A DNA stretch of 37,630 nt from Maribellus maritimus (GCF_022267315.1 NZ_JAIKLE010000049.1:1-37630); one strand, 5' to 3'. Positions 7,718 through 16,561 are shown, numbered from the stretch's first letter. Notes: generated by a model not told the origin, from the sequence alone. Numbers and translations are program-made.

Positions 7718-8770
7718 ATGAAAAATATACTAGTCACCGGCGGTGCCGGATTTATCGGGTCACATGTTGTTCGCTTGTTTGTGGAAAAATATCCGGAGTA
7801 TAAAATTACTAATCTCGACAAGTTAACATATGCCGGAAACCTTGCCAATTTGAAAGACATAGAAGACAAACCAAATTACCAGTTTGTAAAAGGCGACATT
7901 GTTGACGGAGATTTTATCCTTAAATTATTTGAAGAAAAACAGTTTGACGGTGTAATTCATCTGGCTGCTGAGTCGCATGTCGACCGATCTATATCGAATC
8001 CTACCGAGTTTGTTTTTACGAATGTAATTGGAACAGTAAACCTGCTAAATGCAGCCAAGCAAATTTGGAAGGACAATTCTTCAGACAAAAAATTCTATCA
8101 TATTTCTACCGACGAAGTCTACGGTTCTTTGGGTGAAGAGGGTATGTTCACTGAAGAAACCCGTTATGATCCACACAGTCCGTATTCTGCATCAAAAGCA
8201 AGCTCTGATCATTTTGTTCGCGCCTACAATGACACTTTTGGTATTCCGGCAGTAATTTCAAACTGTTCAAATAATTACGGCTCCTACCAGTTTCCCGAAA
8301 AGCTTATTCCGCTTTTTATCAATAACATTAAAAATAAAAAACCGCTTCCGGTATACGGGAAAGGCGAAAATGTGCGCGACTGGCTTTGGGTAGTTGATCA
8401 TGCCCGGGCAATCGATGTGATTTTTCACAAGGGAAAAATCGGCGAAACCTACAATATTGGAGGTTTTAATGAATGGAAAAATATCGACCTTATCCGTGTT
8501 ATGTGCCGTGTTATGGATAAAAAACTGGGACGAGACAAAGGTGAATCAGAAAAACTTATAACCTTTGTAAAAGACCGCGCCGGACACGATTTGCGCTACG
8601 CAATTGATGCTACGAAAATTAAAAACGAACTGGGATGGGAACCCTCGCTTCAGTTTGAAGAGGGCATTGAAAAAACCATCGATTGGTATCTGAAAAACGT
8701 CGACTGGATGAAAAATGTAACATCAGGCGACTACCAGAAATATTACGAAGACCAGTATTCCAAAAGATAA
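7718..8770 (+). CDS. rfbB: dTDP-glucose 4,6-dehydratase
   Basis: Converts dTDP-glucose to dTDP-4-keto-6-deoxyglucose, the branch point to dTDP-rhamnose and other deoxysugars for surface polysaccharides. I place the start at the ATG at 7718 (MKNILVTGGAGFIGSH), giving 350 residues, the normal length. The longer frame from 7643 crosses the galE terminator. The NAD motif GGAGFIGSH is at residues 8-16, the dehydratase residues Asp132-Glu133 lie in STDEVYG, and Tyr156/Lys160 lie in SPYSASK. LAAESHVDRSI is another family signature. The other rml genes (rmlA, C, D) are not in the window, so rfbB is separated from the rest of its pathway. Confidence 0.95.
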   Translation: MKNILVTGGAGFIGSHVVRLFVEKYPEYKITNLDKLTYAGNLANLKDIEDKPNYQFVKGDIVDGDFILKLFEEKQFDGVIHLAAESHVDRSISNPTEFVFTNVIGTVNLLNAAKQIWKDNSSDKKFYHISTDEVYGSLGEEGMFTEETRYDPHSPYSASKASSDHFVRAYNDTFGIPAVISNCSNNYGSYQFPEKLIPLFINNIKNKKPLPVYGKGENVRDWLWVVDHARAIDVIFHKGKIGETYNIGGFNEWKNIDLIRVMCRVMDKKLGRDKGESEKLITFVKDRAGHDLRYAIDATKIKNELGWEPSLQFEEGIEKTIDWYLKNVDWMKNVTSGDYQKYYEDQYSKR

Positions 8771-8790
8771 CTGAACAAATATTTGAAATA

Positions 8791-8824
8791 AAAAAAGAGA
8801 GCCATCTGCTGTATCTCTTTTTTT
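8791..8824 (+). terminator. rfbB terminator
   Basis: AAAAAAGAGA and TCTCTTTTTT pair over 10 positions around a 13-base loop, ending in a T run that continues to 8824. It begins 20 bases after the rfbB stop. Confidence 0.75.
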
Positions 8825-8893
8825 ATTCCTGTATTTCCGCTTGAATTTTAGAAAGTTCTTTTTAATTTGTCGTAAGGTATAAAAAAGAATAAA

Positions 8894-10495
8894 ATGAAAA
8901 GGCGAAACTTTTTTAAAACCGCAGCAGTAAGCAGCTCTGTTATAGCAGTAAGCGGTTTTGCAGGCTGTCAACCGGAAAAACAGATAAAAGAGGCAGAAAG
9001 AAATTTTACTCCCTTTGATTTCAACGAAATAACCATAGATGACCTTCAGAAAAAGATGGCTTCAGGAGAACTGTCTTCTATGGAAATTTGTCAAAAATAT
9101 CTCGATCGAATTAACGAAATTGATCCGATTCTTAAGTCGATAATTGAGCTGAACCCGGATGCACTGGAAATAGCAACTCAACTCGACGAAGAACGAAAAA
9201 ACGGAACTGTTCGCGGGCCCTTGCATGGAATACCAATCGTAATCAAAGACAACATTGACACCGCCGACAAAATGCAAACAACAGCAGGTTCGCTTGCTTT
9301 GGAAGGGAATATTGCTGAAAGAGATGCCTTTATAGTTAAAAAGCTGAGAGAAGCCGGGGCCGTTTTACTGGGAAAAACCAACCTCAGTGAGTGGGCAAAT
9401 TTCCGCTCCTCCAACTCATCAAGTGGCTGGAGCGGTAAAGGCGGACAAGTACGAAATCCGTATTGTCTTGACCGAAGTCCCTGTGGTTCGAGTTCGGGAA
9501 CCGGTGCAGCCATTTCCGGCAACCTGTGTGCAATTGGTATTGGCACAGAAACCAACGGGTCAATCGTTTGTCCTTCCGGAATTAACGGAATCGTTGGAAT
9601 AAAACCAACACTGGGAATGTGGAGCAGGAACGGAATTATTCCTATTGCACATAGTCAGGACACAGCGGGGCCAATGACCCGCACAGTAAAAGATGCTGCC
9701 ACTTTGTTGGGAGCATTGGCGGAATTTGATTCCGAAGACGCAGAAAATCACTTGGGGAAAGGTGAAATATTTTCCGACTACACGCAATTTCTGGACAAAA
9801 ACGGATTACAGGGAGCAAGAATTGGAGTTGCCACCAACATGATGGGTTTTAACAAAAATGTAGATGAAATTATAAAACAAGTGTATCGCACCCTCCAGGA
9901 AAACGGCGCGGAAGTCGTGGAGTTTGAATTTGAAAACAGCCGGAAAACGGGACGCCCCTCTTACCAGGTACTTTTATACGAGTTTAAAGCTGATTTGAAT
10001 AAGTACCTGCAAGGTCATTCAAATGCGAAACCAAAAAGTTTAGCCGATTTAATAAAATTCAATTCGGAAAATGCAGCGAAAGAGATGCCTTGGTTTGAAC
10101 AGGAAATTTTTGAGGAAGCTGAAAAAAAGGGAGATTTGAATGAAAAAGAGTACCTCGATGCTTTGGAGGAATCAAAAAGTCTGGCAGGCAAAGAAGGGAT
10201 TGATGCTGAGTTAAAAAAACACAGCCTGGATGCAATCGTTGCGCCAACAAATGGGCCAAGCTGGACCATAGACTGGGTAAACGGTGATCATTTTGGAGGG
10301 GGAAGTTCGTCACCGGCAGCAATATCCGGCTATCCAAATATTACTGTCCCCGCAGGATACGTACATGGTTTACCAATTGGAGTATCATTTTTTGCCGAAG
10401 CCTGGAGTGAACCCAAACTACTTAAACTGGCGTACGCATTTGAGCAGGCTACAAAACACAGGAAAGCTCCGGAATTTATAAAATCGCTGACATAA
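8894..10495 (+). CDS. Amidase (amidase-signature family), Tat-type lipoprotein
   Basis: A 533-residue amidase-signature hydrolase that cleaves an amide bond; the substrate is unknown. The N-terminus MKRRNFFK is a twin-arginine signal, followed by a hydrophobic run and a lipobox (FAGC, Cys25), so it is probably exported folded and lipid-anchored. The catalytic Ser-cisSer-Lys triad is recognisable: Lys118 in IVIKDNID, the cis-Ser within CGSSSGTG (199-201) and the nucleophile Ser223 in TNGSIVCPS. The middle of the signature differs slightly from the common GGSSGGS form. It is not GatA: no gatB or gatC lies nearby, and GatA is cytoplasmic and shorter. It lies alone between the rfbB terminator and rlmN. 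Confidence 0.9.
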   Translation: MKRRNFFKTAAVSSSVIAVSGFAGCQPEKQIKEAERNFTPFDFNEITIDDLQKKMASGELSSMEICQKYLDRINEIDPILKSIIELNPDALEIATQLDEERKNGTVRGPLHGIPIVIKDNIDTADKMQTTAGSLALEGNIAERDAFIVKKLREAGAVLLGKTNLSEWANFRSSNSSSGWSGKGGQVRNPYCLDRSPCGSSSGTGAAISGNLCAIGIGTETNGSIVCPSGINGIVGIKPTLGMWSRNGIIPIAHSQDTAGPMTRTVKDAATLLGALAEFDSEDAENHLGKGEIFSDYTQFLDKNGLQGARIGVATNMMGFNKNVDEIIKQVYRTLQENGAEVVEFEFENSRKTGRPSYQVLLYEFKADLNKYLQGHSNAKPKSLADLIKFNSENAAKEMPWFEQEIFEEAEKKGDLNEKEYLDALEESKSLAGKEGIDAELKKHSLDAIVAPTNGPSWTIDWVNGDHFGGGSSSPAAISGYPNITVPAGYVHGLPIGVSFFAEAWSEPKLLKLAYAFEQATKHRKAPEFIKSLT

Positions 10496-10536
10496 AATTT
10501 CTGAGATAACTAAAATAACCGGTTTTCCCAATTACA

Positions 10537-10550
10537 GAAATCCGGATTTC
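10537..10550. repeat. Perfect 14-bp palindrome between the amidase gene and rlmN
   Basis: GAAATCCGGATTTC is its own reverse complement. It lies 41 bases past the amidase stop and 34 bases upstream of the rlmN -7 box. A TTCCTGTTT tract follows it, so it may be a weak terminator (5-bp stem, CCGG loop) or a dimeric-regulator site. Confidence 0.45.
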
Positions 10551-10584
10551 TTCCTGTTTACTCGTTGAAATAACAGACGCTCAT

Positions 10585-10592
10585 TATCTTTG
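10585..10592 (+). promoter_or_regulatory. Candidate -7 box of rlmN
   Basis: TATCTTTG matches TAnnTTTG exactly and lies 14 bases before the ATG at 10607. No full TTTG is seen 19-21 bases upstream, only a weak TTG. Confidence 0.42.
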
Positions 10593-10606
10593 CAAAAAAT
10601 TTAGTG

Positions 10607-11632
10607 ATGAAAGAAAGCCTTTTCGGAAAAACATTAATTGAATTACAGGAACTTGTAGTTGAGTTGGGATTGCCCAAATTTACGGGAAAACAAATCGCTG
10701 ACTGGCTTTACAAAAAGGAAATTTTATCGATTGATGAGATGACGAATCTTTCAAAAAACGCCCGCAAGATATTAAACGAGAAATACGAATTCGGACTGAT
10801 TTCGCCTACAAAAATTCAGGCAAGTACCGACGGAACAAAAAAATACCTCTTCCCCACCATTCAAAATAAATTTGTTGAGACAGCAATGATCCCTGAACGC
10901 GATAGAAAAACCGTTTGTGTCAGTTCGCAGGTGGGCTGCAAAATGGGATGTCTGTTTTGCTTTACCGCCAAACAAGGTTTCCAGGGACAGTTATCTGCAG
11001 GCGAAATTGTAAATCAGATAAAAAGCATTGAAGAAGCAGGAGAGGTAACAAACATTGTTTACATGGGAATGGGTGAACCTTTTGATAACCTGGAGGAAGT
11101 TTTAAAAAGTATTGAAATCCTGACTTCTGAATGGGGATTTGCCATGAGTCCGCGCCGGATAACGGTTTCAACCATCGGAATCATTCCCGGAATGCTTACT
11201 TTTCTTGAAAAAAGTGATGCGCACCTTGCCGTAAGTTTACACACCCCCTTTAACCAGGAGCGTCAAAATCTAATGCCGGTCCAGGTTGCCTACCCGATTG
11301 AAGAAGTTGTTTCTGAAATTAAACGATGGGATTTTGGCCGACAACGTCGTGTTTCTTTTGAATATATTGTTTTCGAAAATCTGAATGACTCTCCCGGGCA
11401 TGTAAAAGAGTTGGCAAAATTGCTCGATGGATTAAAATGCAGAATCAACCTGATTCGTTTTCACCCGGTTCCAGGAACACCCTTAAAAAGTCCTTCAGAC
11501 AAAGTAATGCAGGAATTTAAAGATGCACTCAACCAAAAAGGAATTCTGACCACTGTTCGTGCTTCTCGTGGACAGGATATTTATGCTGCATGCGGATTAC
11601 TTTCTACCAAAGAATTGGTGAAAAATCAATAA
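10607..11632 (+). CDS. rlmN: Dual-specificity 23S rRNA/tRNA adenine-C2 methyltransferase RlmN
   Basis: A cytoplasmic radical-SAM enzyme that methylates C2 of A2503 in 23S rRNA and A37 of some tRNAs. The 4Fe-4S cluster motif C111-KMG-C115-LF-C118 is intact. The second methyl-carrying cysteine is Cys329 in YAACGLL, near the C-terminus as in the family. MGMGEP, the SAM-binding GGE-like motif, and RRITVST are also present. I use the ATG at 10607 (341 residues) rather than the GTG one codon earlier. The gene is convergent with the DUF3810 gene, 29 bases apart, with no evident hairpin between them. A missing C118 or C329 equivalent would have suggested Cfr or a dead copy; neither is the case. Confidence 0.96.
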   Translation: MKESLFGKTLIELQELVVELGLPKFTGKQIADWLYKKEILSIDEMTNLSKNARKILNEKYEFGLISPTKIQASTDGTKKYLFPTIQNKFVETAMIPERDRKTVCVSSQVGCKMGCLFCFTAKQGFQGQLSAGEIVNQIKSIEEAGEVTNIVYMGMGEPFDNLEEVLKSIEILTSEWGFAMSPRRITVSTIGIIPGMLTFLEKSDAHLAVSLHTPFNQERQNLMPVQVAYPIEEVVSEIKRWDFGRQRRVSFEYIVFENLNDSPGHVKELAKLLDGLKCRINLIRFHPVPGTPLKSPSDKVMQEFKDALNQKGILTTVRASRGQDIYAACGLLSTKELVKNQ

Positions 11633-11661
11633 TATCTTGACTTTCCACGGTACAACACAAT

Positions 11662-12762
11662 TTAAAACAAAATAATCTCATCAATAGAAAAAGGCAAATT
11701 ATATCTTTTTTGAAATGCAGTATCAAGAGAAAAATCCATAGTATATTTTACCACCCCTTTGTAATCTTCAATTCCTTTTTCTACTTTATTGGTCTTCAAG
11801 TAAGTATCGTTCACTTTTGTGGCAATCTTGTCAACCTTCTCATTTCTCAAAGTCATCCAGTGTTCTCTAATCTCCTGATAATCTTCCCGAACTCCACCAT
11901 CCAACTTTTTCACAATTTCAGAAAAACCATCCAATCGGAATCCCTGGTTTATGAAATACCTCAATAGAGCCAGGTTTCCCGAGTATTGTAATTCTTTAGA
12001 GCTACTTTGCGAGCAAACCATCCAGGCGTAAAAATTGGCTTCCGCTTCACTTGTAACCCCAAATTGATGGGCTTTTTCGTGTGCCAAAACAAATGGATAT
12101 TCTACCGGTAAAACTTTACTGTTCACATGAACTTCGCTAAAAAACGGTCCGAAATACCCGGAAATCCCGGCTTTACCAAAAAAATTACTGAGAGTGATCT
12201 TTTTTGCCTTTCGTTTTCCTGCAGGGTATTTTAGTTTCAGGGCCGGAGATAAGTTCTTAAATGATTCTTCAACCAAACTATCGATTTCGGGTATATTAAA
12301 ACTTTCAAAATTTGAATATGATTTGTTGGTTTGGTTAACCAGGTTTTCAAAAACGACCAAAAAATATTCGGTGTTTACTTTTTGTTCGTTAATATTCAAC
12401 CTTGTATTCAAATCAGTGCGAAAATAATTAAATCCCCAAAAAACGTAAAACAAAATAAAAACCAACGCAAAAACATTTAAAACAATTTTTCCGGCTTTTA
12501 CCAGTCGTATCTTTTTAAAAACTAAAAGAACGATTAATACAAAAACCAACAAAATCAACAGAAAGTAAAACAAATCGTCGAGAGAAAACGGGAAAAACCA
12601 ACTAAAAAAGGAAATAAAAGATGCCAAATGAGGATAAATACCCTGAGAATAAGCAAATTCTGTAAAATCAGGCAACCCGGCTAATATTCGAGTTACTGCA
12701 AAAACCACAATTGCCAGTACGGGTAAAATCCAACTTTTCATTTTTTGTTTTGTTCTTTTCAT
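11662..12762 (-). CDS. DUF3810-family membrane protein with an HExxH motif
   Basis: A 366-residue protein I place in the DUF3810 family of Bacteroidota; its function is not established. Three hydrophobic segments occupy roughly residues 10-30, 45-82 (probably two passes or a hairpin) and 92-112. The rest is soluble. Residues 228-232 read HEKAH inside FVLAHEKAHQFGVTSEAEANFYAW. This is a gluzincin-like zinc motif, with Glu239 or Glu241 as possible third ligand, so membrane metallopeptidase activity is plausible but unproven. The start (MKRTKQKMKSW) has an alternative Met8. It is divergent from the secreted protein gene at 12894. Confidence 0.8.
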   Translation of the reverse strand: MKRTKQKMKSWILPVLAIVVFAVTRILAGLPDFTEFAYSQGIYPHLASFISFFSWFFPFSLDDLFYFLLILLVFVLIVLLVFKKIRLVKAGKIVLNVFALVFILFYVFWGFNYFRTDLNTRLNINEQKVNTEYFLVVFENLVNQTNKSYSNFESFNIPEIDSLVEESFKNLSPALKLKYPAGKRKAKKITLSNFFGKAGISGYFGPFFSEVHVNSKVLPVEYPFVLAHEKAHQFGVTSEAEANFYAWMVCSQSSSKELQYSGNLALLRYFINQGFRLDGFSEIVKKLDGGVREDYQEIREHWMTLRNEKVDKIATKVNDTYLKTNKVEKGIEDYKGVVKYTMDFSLDTAFQKRYNLPFSIDEIILF

Positions 12763-12856
12763 TCACGCAGCTAAAAATACCTTATGATAATGAATTCAAC
12801 AAACTGTTGCCTGATTTGTCGTTTTTAAAAAGAAAAATATAATTGTTTGCCTTACT

Positions 12857-12864
12857 TATTTTTG
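12857..12864 (+). promoter_or_regulatory. Candidate -7 box upstream of the 12894 gene
   Basis: TATTTTTG fits TAnnTTTG and lies 29 bases before the ATG, leaving a leader of about 20 bases. No -33 TTTG occurs at the standard spacing. Confidence 0.38.
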
Positions 12865-12893
12865 TGTATAATTACCAAATAAAATAATCACAG

Positions 12894-13799
12894 ATGCGGA
12901 TTTCTTTTGTTTTGCTCTTTTTATTTCTGAGTTACAGTGCTTACAGTCAGAGCCGAAGTACCAAGGAATGGATAAATTTTGGCAGTAGTCACATCAGCAA
13001 ATGGATTCAGGTAGCTCCGGGGAAACTGGGTCCCAACGCCTTACCGGTTCCGGAAATGGATTATGCTGAAATTGGAACTCAGTCGGTATTTGAAGCGGGA
13101 ATTCATTCGCATTTTATGAAAGGCGACACGGCGGTAAATTCTTATCTTGCTTTTCAATGGACCGTTGTTCCTGAAAAAGTGGCTTTCAAATTGTGGGGCT
13201 TTCCCACGGAAACCTTCCGAATGAATAATGAAATACGCGACGAAAGACAAATTTTCTATGACGACAAAGGCTGGCAAACAAGTGGCGGAGACCTGTGGAT
13301 TAGTACTTTTATTCAGCTAATGAAAAACCGCGGTAACTGGCCTGATTTAGTTTTGAATTATTCGATGAAAACCACCACCGGCTCAATTCTGCACGCGCGT
13401 TACACTGATGGCATGGCTCACTATTTTTACCTCTCGCTGGGAAAAAGCTTTTTCCTTTATAATTCGTTTTTTGATGAAATAAGACTTGCCGGTATGGGTG
13501 GCTTTTACGAATGGCAAACCAACAAAGTAGAGATGGCACAGGACGAAGGGCCGTTGTTTGAGGCAGGTATTAAAGTCAAACATAACAACTTTGTATTGGC
13601 CAACGAAATTGGCGGTTATTTCGCTTACGGAGCCTATCATTTTATGGGAGTAAAAGGATATAATAATCCAATAATTTACAGATTGAAATTAATAAAAGAA
13701 GGGAAAAAAATAGACTGGAAGCTGGAATACAAAACCGGTTGGCAGGACTACAACTATACAACATTTAAAATTGAGGTCGCTTATCACTTTACCATTTAA
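12894..13799 (+). CDS. Secreted protein of unknown function, possible outer-membrane barrel
   Basis: I do not recognise this 301-residue protein. It begins with a clear signal peptide (MRISFVLLFLFLSYSAYSQ) cut after about residue 19. The mature part is rich in aromatic residues and alternating polar/hydrophobic strands: HYFYLSLGKSFFLYNSFF, FVLANEIGGYFAYGAYHF and WKLEYKTGWQDYNYTTFKIEV. It ends in an aromatic beta-signal-like tail (VAYHFTI). This pattern suggests a small beta-barrel or beta-sandwich in the outer membrane. It is preceded by a -7 box and followed by a separate dipeptidase gene, so context gives no function. Confidence 0.8.
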   Translation: MRISFVLLFLFLSYSAYSQSRSTKEWINFGSSHISKWIQVAPGKLGPNALPVPEMDYAEIGTQSVFEAGIHSHFMKGDTAVNSYLAFQWTVVPEKVAFKLWGFPTETFRMNNEIRDERQIFYDDKGWQTSGGDLWISTFIQLMKNRGNWPDLVLNYSMKTTTGSILHARYTDGMAHYFYLSLGKSFFLYNSFFDEIRLAGMGGFYEWQTNKVEMAQDEGPLFEAGIKVKHNNFVLANEIGGYFAYGAYHFMGVKGYNNPIIYRLKLIKEGKKIDWKLEYKTGWQDYNYTTFKIEVAYHFTI

Positions 13800-13917
13800 A
13801 CGTGCAAAATAGTTTATTTCCAAAAAAATCAAATTATTAAGTTTTTTATGAATGAGAAACTTTTAATCAAATGTTTTTCTATACTTGTAACAAGAATAAT
13901 TTTTAAATATCGGTCTT

Positions 13918-15132
13918 ATGTTTAAAAAGCCTGCCTTTTTTACTTCTCTTTTCTTTTTTTTGATGTTCACAACTGCAACCAGCCAGGAGAATATGGAAAA
14001 AACCAAAAAGATTCATGAAAATGCACTAACTGTAGATACTCATTGTGATACTCCGATGGCTCTGCTGGGAGAAGATTTTGATGTTGGTCGAAAAAACAAA
14101 GCTCCTCAAAGCCGGGTCGACTTTCCGCGAATGAAAGACGGCGGATTGGATGCGATATTTTTTGCGGCTTTTACCAGTCAGCGGGAACGTACCTCTGAAA
14201 ATACAGAAGCTGCTTATAAAAGAGCCCACGAAATGATTGATTCCACTTACGCTGTATGTAAACGATACAATAATCTTGCGAAAGTTGCGATAAACTCAAA
14301 CGATGCAAAACGGATTGAGGAAACGGGAAAACGCGCTATTTATATTGGAATGGAAAACGGATTTCCAATTGGAACCGATATCAAAAGGGTTAAAGAATTC
14401 TACGACCGAGGGGTCAGATATATTACACTCAGTCACTCGTCAAATAACGACATCTGTGACTCTTCAACCGACAAGGGGGGACCGGAACACAATGGATTAA
14501 GCCAATTTGGAGAAAAGGTGGTGAAAGAAATGAACAAACTTGGCATGATGATAGACGTGTCGCATATTTCAGACAAAGCATTCTATGACGTTATTGAACA
14601 AAGCAAAGTTCCTGTTATTGCTTCACATTCGAGTGTTCGCAGCATTGCACACCATCCGCGCAATATGACTGACGATATGATTAAAGCGCTGGCAAAAAAC
14701 GGAGGTGTTATTCAGATTTGCCTGCTTGATGACTATATCAAAGACCCGGACACAACCACGATCCGCTATCAAAAAGCAAAAGAAATCAGAAAAATATTTA
14801 ATACCACCTACAACACAATGAATAAAACCGAACAGGATGAGGTAAGAAAACAGTGGCGTGAACTGGGAGAAAAATATCCAAAAAAATTACCAACTGTTGC
14901 TGATTGTGTTGACCATATCGACTATGTAAAAAACCTGGTAGGAATTGACTACGTAGGAATTGGAAGTGATTTTGACGGCGGAGGCGGACTGGCTGATTGC
15001 CAGGATGTGAGCCAAATGCCAAATATAACGGCAGAAATGATAAAACGTGGTTACACAGAGGAAGAAATTCAAAAAGTTTGGGGAGGAAATTTTTTCCGTG
15101 TTTTTGCTGAAGTTGAAAAACATGCCAACTAA
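13918..15132 (+). CDS. Membrane dipeptidase (peptidase family M19), secreted
   Basis: A 404-residue renal-dipeptidase-like metallohydrolase that cleaves dipeptides, including some D-amino-acid dipeptides, probably in the periplasm. The signal peptide spans about residues 1-22 (ending ATSQ). Binuclear zinc ligands fit the family: His42 and Asp44 in DTHCD, Glu146 in GMENG, His216 in DVSHIS and His237 in ASHSSV. The later motif GIGSDFDGGGG is also an M19 hallmark. RSIAHHPRNM matches the usual substrate-side segment. Length is normal for a bacterial M19 enzyme. It is transcribed on its own, with 118 bases before it and 189 after it. Confidence 0.94.
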   Translation: MFKKPAFFTSLFFFLMFTTATSQENMEKTKKIHENALTVDTHCDTPMALLGEDFDVGRKNKAPQSRVDFPRMKDGGLDAIFFAAFTSQRERTSENTEAAYKRAHEMIDSTYAVCKRYNNLAKVAINSNDAKRIEETGKRAIYIGMENGFPIGTDIKRVKEFYDRGVRYITLSHSSNNDICDSSTDKGGPEHNGLSQFGEKVVKEMNKLGMMIDVSHISDKAFYDVIEQSKVPVIASHSSVRSIAHHPRNMTDDMIKALAKNGGVIQICLLDDYIKDPDTTTIRYQKAKEIRKIFNTTYNTMNKTEQDEVRKQWRELGEKYPKKLPTVADCVDHIDYVKNLVGIDYVGIGSDFDGGGGLADCQDVSQMPNITAEMIKRGYTEEEIQKVWGGNFFRVFAEVEKHAN

Positions 15133-15285
15133 ATTCTTAAATAAGCAAAAGACAAAATCCTTTAACAACTTTTATTGATCTTAAACAAGGTTTTACAGAT
15201 TATAACTTTTGTTGTCATCAATTAACCACTGGCCTTAAATATTTAACGCTTATTAAAACATTAAATTTCAAAACATTACCAATTT

Positions 15286-15316
15286 AGTAAGATGAAAATT
15301 AATACTAAATCTTACT
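15286..15316 (+). promoter_or_regulatory. Inverted repeat immediately upstream of the OmpH/Skp-like gene
   Basis: AGTAAGAT (15286-15293) and ATCTTACT (15309-15316) are perfect 8-bp inverted repeats separated by 15 bases. They end 5 bases before the start codon. They could fold at the ribosome-binding region or form a protein site. No T run follows, so it is not a terminator. Confidence 0.4.
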
Positions 15317-15321
15317 GAATC

Positions 15322-15831
15322 ATGAAACAAAAATCTACCTTACTTCTAATCGGATTGTTTTTTTTTATTAGTCATAGTTTTGCCCAGGAATCGCTAAAAA
15401 TTGGTCATATTAATTACACCGAAATTGTAATGAAAATGCCGGAAATGGATAGTATCCGGAAAATTCTTAACAAAGAGGCTGAAGAAATAGAAAATGTTTA
15501 CAATGAACTAATTGAAGAACATGAAAAGAATGTTCAGAAATATGAAGTTGAACAAGAATCTTATTCTGAATTTTTAAAAAATACAAAACAAAAAGAGTTG
15601 ATTGAAGCTGCCGGTAAAATTCAGGAATTTAATCAGGAGGCCAAACAGCAATTACAAAAGCGAAATATGGAATTGATGCAGCCGGTTTATAGTAAATTAA
15701 ATGATGCAATCACACGGGTAGCCACCAGAAATAATTTTACGTATATCCTGGATTTGAGCAGCGGTTCGGTTGTTTTCCATTCTGCAAACAGCCAAAATAT
15801 CAATCCATTGGTCTTGGATGAATTAAAATAA
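15322..15831 (+). CDS. OmpH/Skp-family periplasmic chaperone
   Basis: A 169-residue secreted protein with a signal peptide ending SHSFAQ. The mature part opens with LKIGHINYTEIVMKMPEM, the short strand-helix start typical of the OmpH/Skp family. A long charged coiled coil follows (about residues 45-115), as in the Skp tentacles. A C-terminal strand region contains YILDLSSGSVVFHS. Skp proteins hold unfolded outer-membrane proteins in the periplasm. Bacteroidota often have several copies, and the usual bamA neighbour is absent here, so this is likely an accessory paralogue. It precedes the sigma-factor locus by 142 bases, and a -7 box in that gap suggests separate transcription. Confidence 0.86.
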   Translation: MKQKSTLLLIGLFFFISHSFAQESLKIGHINYTEIVMKMPEMDSIRKILNKEAEEIENVYNELIEEHEKNVQKYEVEQESYSEFLKNTKQKELIEAAGKIQEFNQEAKQQLQKRNMELMQPVYSKLNDAITRVATRNNFTYILDLSSGSVVFHSANSQNINPLVLDELK

Positions 15832-15945
15832 ACTTTGTTTAATTGTTGTTCCGTCTCCTTTTAGTTTTAAGTTATGATTTCATCTGGTGAAAAATTCTTT
15901 TAAGAGAATTTCAATCGAGGAAAATCAGTTTACTTTCATTTTTTT

Positions 15946-15953
15946 TAGTTTTG
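15946..15953 (+). promoter_or_regulatory. Candidate -7 box of the ECF sigma-factor gene
   Basis: TAGTTTTG fits TAnnTTTG and lies 20 bases before the ATG at 15974. It sits inside the longest frame (GTG at 15887), supporting the inner start. A -33 element is not evident. Confidence 0.42.
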
Positions 15954-15973
15954 TTGCTTTTAATGCAATACTA

Positions 15974-16561
15974 ATGAATCAAAATGAACAACAACTTTTT
16001 GAAAGGTTTAAAAATAATGATGAAGTAGCATTCAAAGTTATTTACCATAACTATTTTCCAAGGTTGTACTATTTCATTTTTGAATTTATTCCATTAAAAG
16101 ATTTAGCGGAAAATATTGTACACGACACTTTTGTTACGCTTTGGAACAAAAGGGATGAACTTAGAGACGATACAAATCTTGCTTCCTACTTATTTTCTGT
16201 TGCAAAAAACAACTGTTTATACAGGTTACGCGACAGCAGGTATAAACAGAAACTATTTTCAAGTTCGCTTGATATTGACGAATTGCAGTTGAATGCAGAG
16301 GCACTGTCTGTAATCGATACATCAACCTTTGCTTTTCAGGAAATCGAACAAATTATTGAAAAGACACTTGAAGGATTATCCCCACAGTGCAGAAAGGTGT
16401 TTGAGCTTAGTCGTTTCAAAGAAATGAAGAACAGGGAAATTGCTGAAAAACTAGATATTTCTGTTAAAACAGTGGAAGGACATATTACCAAAGTTCTGAA
16501 AATATTTAAAGAAACATTAAAGGATTATTTGCCGCTGGTGGCTTATCTCTTCATGACTTAA
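15974..16561 (+). CDS. ECF sigma-70 factor, FecI/SusC-locus type
   Basis: A 195-residue extracytoplasmic-function sigma factor. Region 2 is near residues 10-75, with YHNYFPRLYYFIFEF and the core-binding segment AENIVHDTFVTLW. Region 4 is near 125-175, with a helix-turn-helix in EMKNREIAEKLDISVKTVEGH, a Bacteroidota hallmark. I chose the ATG at 15974 because the GTG 87 bases earlier adds an atypical leader and a -7 box lies between them. It is followed by its anti-sigma factor (FecR) and an STN-domain SusC. In the family model, substrate binding at SusC is relayed through FecR to free this sigma factor, which then transcribes the susCD genes. Confidence 0.92.
   Translation: MNQNEQQLFERFKNNDEVAFKVIYHNYFPRLYYFIFEFIPLKDLAENIVHDTFVTLWNKRDELRDDTNLASYLFSVAKNNCLYRLRDSRYKQKLFSSSLDIDELQLNAEALSVIDTSTFAFQEIEQIIEKTLEGLSPQCRKVFELSRFKEMKNREIAEKLDISVKTVEGHITKVLKIFKETLKDYLPLVAYLFMT

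Noticed and set aside
8894..10495. Assignment of the amidase as GatA of the aminoacyl-tRNA amidotransferase
   Set aside because: It carries a Tat/lipoprotein signal, is longer than GatA and has no gatB or gatC nearby.
15887..15973. 29-codon N-terminal extension of the sigma factor
   Set aside because: It starts with GTG, includes a -7 box and adds a Phe-rich leader absent from ECF factors.
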